Positions 34,604 through 42,400 of a DNA stretch of 64,000 nucleotides are shown piece after piece. The position numbers and the translations under genes are program-made. Origin of the DNA: Aved-18 sp964606665 (GTDB lineage Bacteria > Cyanobacteriota > Vampirovibrionia > Obscuribacterales > Obscuribacteraceae); contig CAZSHS010000014.1 of assembly GCA_964606665.1 (NCBI GenBank), positions 20,211-84,210 on the forward strand. The letters run 5' to 3'. The notes beneath the pieces are model-generated. The model searched no databases. It was not told the origin of the DNA and was given only the letters and a program-made list of their open reading frames with translations. Position 1 is the first letter of the stretch; every line of letters starts with the position of its first letter.

Positions 34604-35398
34604 TCACTTTTTAAACACGAACTTAGTTCCATTAAATACATAATTCAAATATTTTCCAGTTGCCGGACCAGTATCATCTTCTGATTTTTCAATGACCGGA
34701 ATTTTCAATGTCTTCTTATCCGATGACAGCTTGATTTCGGCTTCGTCAGAATACTGACCGAATCCGAAACTTATTGACTTGAGCAACTTTTTACTTGTCT
34801 GAAAAAATGGATACTCAATCAATTTTCCGTTTGCAATAGTATATGCAGTGATTGATCTTCCATGAATCATTCCAGATCCAATGAAAAGATCGCGCACTAG
34901 ATAAACAGTCTTTCCATCAGTGGTTTTGATGGTATCAACGCCCTCAATGCAGGAACCGGGGTCTTCTCCTTCAGGATTTTTGTTTGATGGATTGAGAATA
35001 TTGCATTTGATTTTGTTATTGCCAGCATCATATGCGATAAGTGAATAAAAAAAATGCATTGAGCCACCAGTTAGTGTGTCCCAGCAATAACAGCGCAATT
35101 TTTTGTCGTCAGAAACATAGGCACTAAGTCCATTTGCGGTTGCATCTTTTAGTGGTGCCTTCATCATTTGAGGATCTACCAAACTTTTTTTCAGAAGTTT
35201 CAGCATCTGGTCGTTAGTAGCTTCGAGCTTTTCATAGTCATCTGCTTGATTTTGACCATAGGTAGAAATTTTTTGAAGCATCGAAGTTAATTGCTTGTCA
35301 ATTTGCTTAGTATCAAGAGCAAATGCAGGACCGAAGGACATCGCTACTAAAACAAACGAAGCCAACAAACCAGTTTTAATTTGAATCTGTTTTATCAA
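34604..35398 (-). CDS. Secreted protein of unknown function
   Basis: Start taken as TTG 35398, with GGGAG at good distance; a GTG at 35410 would add four residues. The signal peptide is obvious (KTGLLASFVLVAMSFGPAFA). The mature part of about 240 residues starts with a helical segment (KQIDKQLTSMLQKISTYGQ), followed by strand-rich sequence with FYSLIAYDAGNNKIKCN, KTVYLVRDLFIGSGMIHGRS and a C-terminal YVFNGTKFVFKK, suggestive of a beta-rich fold such as a propeller or NTF2-like unit. Four or so cysteines may form disulfides. No family is recognised. It converges on the hydrolase gene with 7 bases between stops. Confidence 0.72.
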   Translation of the reverse strand: MIKQIQIKTGLLASFVLVAMSFGPAFALDTKQIDKQLTSMLQKISTYGQNQADDYEKLEATNDQMLKLLKKSLVDPQMMKAPLKDATANGLSAYVSDDKKLRCYCWDTLTGGSMHFFYSLIAYDAGNNKIKCNILNPSNKNPEGEDPGSCIEGVDTIKTTDGKTVYLVRDLFIGSGMIHGRSITAYTIANGKLIEYPFFQTSKKLLKSISFGFGQYSDEAEIKLSSDKKTLKIPVIEKSEDDTGPATGKYLNYVFNGTKFVFKK

Positions 35399-35446
35399 TG
35401 TATTGGGCACTCCCTGTCGCCTCCATCTATGAGGTGAGATTGATAA

Positions 35447-36232
35447 TTATTTGGGAATGGTCAAAAGAAAATCGGTTAGCTGTTTTATTTGTTTTTGTGA
35501 CAGCGTGGATGGTGGCATATTATATGCTGAAGGCTGATACTCTTTTCCGCCGTATGAGACTATGGCACCAGCGCTTATTCTATTTTCAATGAACTTGCGG
35601 CTGCGTTTTGCCCCTACGCCGTCAAGAGCTGGACCAAAACGTCCCCCAATAAGTCCAATTGAATGGCAGGCGGCGCAACCTTTGTCTCTATACAAAGCCA
35701 TGCCTTGGCGACTGCTTTGCGTCACTGGAAGGGGTTCAAAACTAAAGCCCGCCGGCACATCATCTTTACTAATCCCGCCATGTCCTTTAACAGATAGTTC
35801 AGAAGTGCTTGTGTGACTTATCAAATAATCAGCTAACTTTTGAGCAGTGACTTTATCAACTCGGACATGATTCATCAATTCTTTTGGATCTGGATAATTT
35901 TTCGGGTAGTCTTTAGGGATGGGCGCTTTGCTTGTGAGCCTATTAACAATAAAACTTTTATTCCTGAACTTTGCGATATTATCAAAAGGAGGTCCAATCA
36001 AGCCACCTTTGCCATCAAGAGAGTGACAATGAAGGCACCCGCCCTTCTCTAAAGTGTTCGAAGCTGAAGAGTCAGAGCTATCTGCTGCTTTTGCAATGCC
36101 AGCCAAGAATATTGCGCAAGATAATGCTGCAAATAAGTATTTGGACGTTCGCTTAATTCTATTAATTGATTCAATCTCCCTTGCACAACTGAATAATAAT
36201 ACAAATTTAGAGTCGGGCGAAAAAGAATTCAT
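35447..36232 (-). CDS. Di-haem c-type cytochrome
   Basis: The 261-residue product has a signal sequence in its N-terminal 50 residues (core YLFAALSCAIFLAGIAKAA) and two cytochrome c domains with haem motifs C66-LHC-H70 and C186-AACH190. Each has the downstream GxxxxPP/GPAL pattern, and Met239 in YNMPPSTLS is a good axial ligand for the second haem. It is probably a periplasmic or membrane-attached electron carrier in respiration, perhaps between a quinol oxidising complex and an oxidase; neither is in the window. The N-terminal 20 residues before the Lys/Arg pair look like an over-long start, but no better start codon is obvious. Confidence 0.9.
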   Translation of the reverse strand: MNSFSPDSKFVLLFSCAREIESINRIKRTSKYLFAALSCAIFLAGIAKAADSSDSSASNTLEKGGCLHCHSLDGKGGLIGPPFDNIAKFRNKSFIVNRLTSKAPIPKDYPKNYPDPKELMNHVRVDKVTAQKLADYLISHTSTSELSVKGHGGISKDDVPAGFSFEPLPVTQSSRQGMALYRDKGCAACHSIGLIGGRFGPALDGVGAKRSRKFIENRISAGAIVSYGGKEYQPSAYNMPPSTLSQKQIKQLTDFLLTIPK

Positions 36233-36244
36233 TTCACTTGTAAC

Positions 36245-37948
36245 TTAAATTCCCAGTTGTCCAATTCTATCGCCGCGCTTCAAAATAATAGTAATTGGCT
36301 GACCACCATTCTTTTTAGTCAGGATTTTATTAGCTTCATCAACACTCTGAACAGAAATGCCATCGACGGCCATGATGCTATCTTGTGGCAAGATACCTGC
36401 CTTTTGAGCACGCGAACCGTTCATGATAGCAACCACTTCAAGTCCCGCTCCTGGAAACGGTGCCTTTGCTTCTATACCAATTCCAAACAGAATTCCAGAT
36501 CCAGGTGCGGAAGACTTTTTACTCATGAGAGTTTGAGATTGTTGACCAGGTCCTTTGAAAGGCTGCCCCATATGCGGTGGCTTAACAAAACCGTTCTTAT
36601 CTAAGTTTGGTTTGTTTTGATTTTGCATGGGACCTTGATTAGAATTCGGCTTATTCTGATTTTGATTCACCATGCCCGGTACTATCTGATTTTGATAATT
36701 TTGGGGATTGAGAGGACTCTGATTGATTGAATTCGGGTTAAATTGCTGTTGTTGCTGTGGTGGCATCTGAGCCATTTGTTGTCCCATCGGTTGGAACTGC
36801 TGTTGCTGAACTTGTGGCTGAAATTGTTGTTGTGGTGGCATTTGTTGCCCCATAGGCTGAAATTGTTGTTGCATTTGCTGTGGCGGCATTTGTTGTTGCT
36901 GCGGCTGATTTAAAGTTTGACCAGGACCGCCATGCCATCCGCTTAGTACTGGCTTCTGTGCGGGAGGCGGCGCAGCTTGTCGTTGTTGAGGCAAATTATC
37001 GTTTATATTTCCGTTTTGTTTATTCATAGCCAAAACGCGCTGATATGCGTTTTGATATTTGACTTCATCTGGTTTTAACTTAAGCGCTTGCTTGTAATAG
37101 TCCAGTGCCTGAAATGGATTCTTGACTAGAAGATAGAGCGTTCCTATGTTGTATTTGTACGCTGCTACTTTAGGATTTTTCGATTCTAGTCTTTTAAATA
37201 AATCTAGCGCGCTCAAATATTCTTTGTTTTTAAAAGCATCATTTGCATCATCGAGTAATTCTTGCGACTCTTTATCAAGCTCGGGACCTTCAACGCTAGC
37301 CAATTTTTTGACCACAAGAGCAGAGGCTTGCTTGTACTCTTTCTTTTTGGGATCGAGTTCCTGCGCTCGCGCATAGTATGCGGTCGCTCTTTTCAAATCA
37401 CCTTTAGATTCGCTCACCACGCCCATGCTGAAATAAGCTTCGGCATTGTTTGCATCAAGCCTAATTACTTGCTCGAACTTTTCGATTGCCTCTTGCAGAT
37501 TTTTACTCCGCCAAAGACTGACTCCTTCGGCTAAAAGATTTCTGATTTCGGTATCTCTTGCAGTTAAGGCATTATCTTGAATATCGTTATCATCGTCAGC
37601 TCGAACAGACGGCAGCATGGTATTAGATTCGGTGCCAGTGCTTTGAGGCTGACTGGTGCTCTCCAACTGCATATCAGGTTCTTGCGAACTACCGATTGCT
37701 TGCAATACTTGAGTGAGACGTTGATCTATCTCGCCGGTACCAGGTGAACCTAATACTCGCTTTTCAAGACGTTCTACGCGGTCATTGAGTGGTTGCGTTT
37801 CGTAAGTCTGAAAGAAGAAATCCTTCTCCGCTTTGCTCAATTTACTCATGGATGCTTGATCTGCCGCAAAAGAGGGCACGGCGAAAACCAAGCAAGATGC
37901 TGCTATTTTCAAATATCTGAGATATTTTTGCAAAGTGATAGACCCCAT
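36245..37948 (-). CDS. Secreted TPR and PDZ protein with Gln/Pro/Met-rich linker
   Basis: ATG 37948 is preferred to a longer frame from 38080, because it starts a clean signal peptide (LRYLKIAASCLVFAVPSFA). The 567-residue protein then has QPLNDRVERLEKRVLGS, several TPRs (about 130-310, e.g. AYFSMGVVSESKGDLKRATA), a 140-residue low-complexity region made of Gln, Pro, Met and Asn, and a C-terminal PDZ domain (AKAPFPGAGLEVVAIMNGS, then AGILPQDSIMAVDG). The design is a scaffold tethered by a flexible linker. It is divergent from dprA, with a dyad between them, and is followed 12 bases later by the cytochrome c gene. Partners unknown. Confidence 0.82.
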   Translation of the reverse strand: MGSITLQKYLRYLKIAASCLVFAVPSFAADQASMSKLSKAEKDFFFQTYETQPLNDRVERLEKRVLGSPGTGEIDQRLTQVLQAIGSSQEPDMQLESTSQPQSTGTESNTMLPSVRADDDNDIQDNALTARDTEIRNLLAEGVSLWRSKNLQEAIEKFEQVIRLDANNAEAYFSMGVVSESKGDLKRATAYYARAQELDPKKKEYKQASALVVKKLASVEGPELDKESQELLDDANDAFKNKEYLSALDLFKRLESKNPKVAAYKYNIGTLYLLVKNPFQALDYYKQALKLKPDEVKYQNAYQRVLAMNKQNGNINDNLPQQRQAAPPPAQKPVLSGWHGGPGQTLNQPQQQQMPPQQMQQQFQPMGQQMPPQQQFQPQVQQQQFQPMGQQMAQMPPQQQQQFNPNSINQSPLNPQNYQNQIVPGMVNQNQNKPNSNQGPMQNQNKPNLDKNGFVKPPHMGQPFKGPGQQSQTLMSKKSSAPGSGILFGIGIEAKAPFPGAGLEVVAIMNGSRAQKAGILPQDSIMAVDGISVQSVDEANKILTKKNGGQPITIILKRGDRIGQLGI

Positions 37949-37971
37949 AGTCTTAATGCTAACACTACAAA

Positions 37972-37989
37972 CAGACAAGTGCTTGTCTG
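37972..37989. promoter_or_regulatory. Perfect 8-bp-arm dyad between divergent genes
   Basis: CAGACAAG-TG-CTTGTCTG lies 24 bases upstream of the TPR/PDZ start and 70 upstream of dprA. The two-base centre is typical of a dimeric repressor operator rather than an RNA hairpin. It contains a TTGTCT that could be a -35 element. Confidence 0.5.
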
Positions 37990-38059
37990 AATGCATTTTC
38001 TCATACGTCAAAAACGCGATGAAAGCCGGTATTATTTTAAAGCGTTCAGGGGCAATTTT

Positions 38060-39211
38060 ATGACTGACTATTTTACTCAATTCGAAAGTGATGCATACGA
38101 CGATGAAGAGACGGCTTACTGGGTCGCCTTTGATAAGTTGTCTGGCACAGGACTTGGAATCGCTCGAATAAAGATTCTTTATGAGCTATTTGGCAGTTTA
38201 AAAGAAGTATGGAACGTACCTTCCAACGAGTTGCCAGAAATACGCGGACTGTCAAAAGAGCAGTTGAGTGCATTTGAGCAGCAGCGAAAAATAGTCAATC
38301 CAGAAGTTTACATGGCGGAATTATTCCAAAAGGGTGTCACTGCCCTTCCATACTGTCATCCGCTTTACCCGTATCTTTTGAGAGACATCGCCGATCCTCC
38401 TTTGGTCCTATATATGAAGGGCAAACTGACTCCACTAGACTTTGCACACTGCGTTTCTATTGTAGGAACCAGAAAGCCGTCGGCTTATGGTCAGCAATAC
38501 GCCAAAGAAATTTCCAAAAACCTATCTTTGCTAGGCGCAACTATTGTTAGCGGCATGGCGCTGGGAGTCGACTCTTTTGCACACTGGGGAGCAATTGAAA
38601 ATAATGCAAAAACAATTGCCGTTCTTGGATGCGGTATAGATATCTGCTACCCAAGCTCTAATAAAAACTTGTACAAAAAATTGTCGCAAGAAGGCTCTGG
38701 TGCAGTTATATCCGAATATTACCCGGGTACGACGCCTGAGAAGTGGATGTTTCCAGCCAGAAACCGCATCGTGAGCGGGCTTAGCCATGCAACTATTGTA
38801 ATTGAAGCGGGAGAGGAATCGGGCGCAAACATCACTTGCCGTTTGGCTTTTGAGCAGAATAGAGCAACTTTTGCCCTTCCCGGTCGCATAGATAACGAGA
38901 TGAGTAGAGGCACTCACCGACTAATTGCCGATGCGAAGGCTCAAATTTTGATTGACTGGAAAGACATTATCAAAGACCTCAATTGGATTTCGAAATCCAA
39001 TCCAAACGCTACTGAAATTCCGACCATCATTGAGTTGTTTGGACGCGAGAAAGAAATCTACGATCTTTTGACCAGAGAGCCTATTCATTTCGATTTTCTG
39101 GCGCAGCAAGCCGGAATGGAAGGAGGCGAATTATCAGCCACATTAACGATGCTCGAGTTAGCTGGCCTTTGCAACCGTCATCCTGGCGATTGGTTTTCGA
39201 AGCTCGACTAA
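38060..39211 (+). CDS. dprA: DNA-processing protein DprA
   Basis: Loads RecA on incoming single-stranded DNA in natural transformation. Start ATG 38060 follows AGGGG by 7 bases; an upstream in-frame start would overlap the dyad. The 383-residue protein has a SAM/HhH-like N-domain (FDKLSGTGLGIARIKILYEL), the Rossmann-type core with SIVGTRKPSAYGQQYA, TIVSGMALGVDSFAH, AVLGCGIDICYP and FPARNRIVSGLS, and a winged-helix-like C-terminus (about 325-380). DprA is widespread even in bacteria not known to be competent, so competence is only suggested. Confidence 0.96.
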   Translation: MTDYFTQFESDAYDDEETAYWVAFDKLSGTGLGIARIKILYELFGSLKEVWNVPSNELPEIRGLSKEQLSAFEQQRKIVNPEVYMAELFQKGVTALPYCHPLYPYLLRDIADPPLVLYMKGKLTPLDFAHCVSIVGTRKPSAYGQQYAKEISKNLSLLGATIVSGMALGVDSFAHWGAIENNAKTIAVLGCGIDICYPSSNKNLYKKLSQEGSGAVISEYYPGTTPEKWMFPARNRIVSGLSHATIVIEAGEESGANITCRLAFEQNRATFALPGRIDNEMSRGTHRLIADAKAQILIDWKDIIKDLNWISKSNPNATEIPTIIELFGREKEIYDLLTREPIHFDFLAQQAGMEGGELSATLTMLELAGLCNRHPGDWFSKLD

Positions 39212-39360
39212 ATCAAAAAATTAATATTTGCTAAGAATGTCAAGACCGCCCATTTAATCTATCTGTGCAGGTCTTTTGGGCATCCTAACATTTAAGCCAA
39301 CCTGCCGATAAAAGTATTGATTGTTTAATTAGATATTCATGGGTAAGAAGTATGGAGTTA

Positions 39361-39379
39361 CTGGAATTTTGAATTCCAG
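39361..39379 (+). other. Hairpin in the leader of the large kinase gene
   Basis: CTGGAATT-TTG-AATTCCAG (39361-39379) lies 31 bases before the ATG at 39410. No T-run follows directly. The rest of the 198-bp spacer includes AAGACC (39242)/GGTCTT (near 39270) arms followed by four Ts, a weak candidate terminator for dprA. Confidence 0.4.
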
Positions 39380-39409
39380 GGCGCTTGAGGTGGTTTTTTA
39401 AAAACTCGC

Positions 39410-42400
39410 ATGAAACTTTGCCTTAGATGCAATCAGTATTTCGAAGATCAGGAAGAGTTGTGCCCTAACGACAAGGCCAAACTCGAGCCGGTTGGCAAAG
39501 ACCCGTTGGTTGGTGCGCTCATAAACAACCGCTACGTTGTTGAATCAATCATCGGCAAAGGTTCAAGCGGTATTGTTTATAAAGCAACGCGCCTGATGAT
39601 GGGCGGCGACATCGCAGTAAAAGTTATTCACAGTTATCTTGGTGTCGATGGCAATTCGCTTGAGCGTTTGCTGCGCGAGTTGAAAGCGGCAGAAAAATTA
39701 AGACATCCCCACATCATTACCGTTTGGGAATCCGGCATCACAGACGACGGGCAGCCCTATCTCGTCATGGATTACTTGGAGGGTATTACCTTAGCCGCCC
39801 TGCTCAAGCAAAAGGGTGCGCTTACTATAAAGCGCGTTTTAAGCATAACCAAACAAGTTGTCGATGCTCTCATTCACGCTCATGATCAAGGCCTTATCCA
39901 TCGCGATATGAAACCTGAAAACGTTGTGCTTGAAGAAAATGAGAGTCAGGGCGACTATGTCAAAGTGCTTGATTTTGGGATTGCCGAAACACCTGCTGAA
40001 ATTGCAGCATCTAAGGCACGCCCAGGCAAAACGAAAACAGTTGCAGGATCACCTGCATACATGAGTCCCGAACAGTGTCAGGGATTTGAATTAGATTTTC
40101 GCAGCGACTTGTATTCAGTTGCTGTTATTTGCTTCGAGATGCTTACTGGTCGCAGACCTTTTGTGGCACCAGATTTGATGAAACTGATGTACAAAACAGT
40201 AACCGAACCTGCCCCCTTGATGGGTGAAATTCGCAAAGATATAGTTTTTCCCGAGGCACTTGAAAATGTCATCGCCAAAGCTTTGAGTAAACTACCCGAA
40301 GAAAGACAGGATTCGTTACGTCAGTTTTGGAGCGAGTTTGAAGCTGCTTGCAAAACTTCCAGCTTCGTCACAAGTGAACATTCCAAGAGAAATTATATTG
40401 ATGAACGATCAATTGAAGAGCATGGCTTCTTGCCGACCGAACGACTGACCGGTGAATCACCACCTTCAGCGGTGGGCAATTTCGCAAAAGGTCCTGAAGA
40501 CGATTTGGCGCTTTATTTGGCAGAGTTAGAAGGAGAGCAAGCAGTGGATTCCAACAAAGAATCTCAACCAGAATCCAAACCAGCGTCACCAGCTCCGGCA
40601 AAACCGGCAGGATCCGCTCCGTCTGGTTCAATTACAAATCCAACTGCGCAAGCACCAAAACCAGCTTCGCCTCAAACTCAAGGACAAGCACCGGCACAAA
40701 GACCTCAAGGAGCACCACCTCCTGGCGGTCCAAGTAAACCACCTGGTGCTCCTGGTGCTCAGAGTAGTCCTGGTGCTCCAAGACCAACAACTGGCAATAT
40801 GCAAAGGCCTGGTGGTCCGGCGCAAGGACAAAGACCCCCCGGCGCTCCAGTTGCCTCTAGTCCTAATCCTAATCCTAATCCTAATCCGAACGCTCCAAGA
40901 CCGACAAACCCTGGCACCGCTACTGGTGCACCCGCAAACAGACCTGCAACTTCAGGTAACATGCAAAGGCCGGCTCAACCTGGACAACCTGGAAATGCTA
41001 GTCAGACAGCATCGGGTCCAAGACCAGCTATTCCGCCTCAGTCTCAAGCACCAACAGCAAGCCAGAGCAAACTAGCTGGCTTGGTTAGAAAAGAAGGCTC
41101 TCCTGCACCAGTACAAGGAAAACCGCCTGCTGGACCAATTTCAGGTTCCGGCGGTGGAACCGCCCCTGGTGCAAAAACCGCTTCGCAAAACATGCCTAAA
41201 CCACCAGGAGCAAATCAGGCTCCCGGCGCTAGTGGTGCACCAAGACCTCAGGGTACCCCCACTCCAAGTGGCGCACCAAGACCTCAGGGTACCCCCACTT
41301 CTAGCGGCGCACCAAGACCTCAAGGAACTTCCGGTCCCAACCCAAATCCCAACGCACCGCGACCGGTATCACAAAATATGCAAAGACCTCCAGGCAGTCA
41401 AGCACCTCAGAGCGCTCCAAAACCACAAGGAGCCACAGGTCCTAATCCTAATCCGAATCCGAATCCGAATCCGAACGCACCACGACCGGTATCACAAAAC
41501 ATGCAAAGACCTCCGGGCAGTCAAGCGCCTGGACCAACTGGCACTGCCAAGCCTGGCACCCCAGGCGCTCCTGGAGCCATTTCATCTCCTCTGGTGCCAA
41601 AACCATCACCGGCTTTTGGTCCTGGAGGAGCTACAACTAAACCTCCTCAAAACACTGGTGCAGGTGCAGGTTCAGCCGCACCGCAACCAAAACCAAATGC
41701 ACCAACTTCAGTTCCAGCTAAATTACCCGGCACTGGCACCGGCACCGGCACTGGTACTGGTACTGGTACTGGTACTGGTACTGGTACTGGTACTGCAGCA
41801 ACAACTGGACCGGTCCCCGCAACAGCATCTGGAACAGCACAAGCCGCCAATCAACAAAAGCAACCTGCTGTGGGCGTTGACAGAAAAGAGCTTGATGGAA
41901 TTGTCGCGAAAGAAGAAACTCTTCAAGAAGCAAAAGCTAGATTTTCTAACCTTAATTGGGATGATGAATTAGATGCTCTCAAAGACGACCACGACAAACC
42001 TTCTTCGCCGGTACAATCAGGTGCGTGGCCTCAGGGCGTCAAGATAGGCAGTAAAGAAGAAGTTCAGTCCCCAACCACTTCTTACTCAAGCATCGCAGCG
42101 CAAGTTCTCAAAGCGGATCAACCAACTGAATCAACTCCACAAACTCCACAAACTCCACCAATTTCACAATCTCAACAAATGCAGGGAATGCCTGGTTATC
42201 CACCCGGTATGCAACCTGGTATGCAACAAATGCCTCAAGGACAAATGCCTTATTATCCGGGCTATCAATATCCGCCCATGCCTGGTTATCCACCCATGTA
42301 TCCGCCTGGCTACCCACAAATGCCCTACGATCCTAATATGCAATGGCAGGGTCAGGTGCCACCATATGGAGTGCAGTCAGGAACGGGCTATCCACCTGTG

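Noticed and set aside
40862..41794. Tandem repeats as a possible CRISPR array
   Set aside because: Units are 6 or 36 bp without unique spacers of constant size, lie inside an open frame and there are no cas genes.
40628..41972. Long open frames on both strands across the kinase linker, some Leu/His- or Trp/Arg/Ser-rich
   Set aside because: They are by-products of the repetitive GC-skewed linker; their composition is unnatural and none has a ribosome-binding site.
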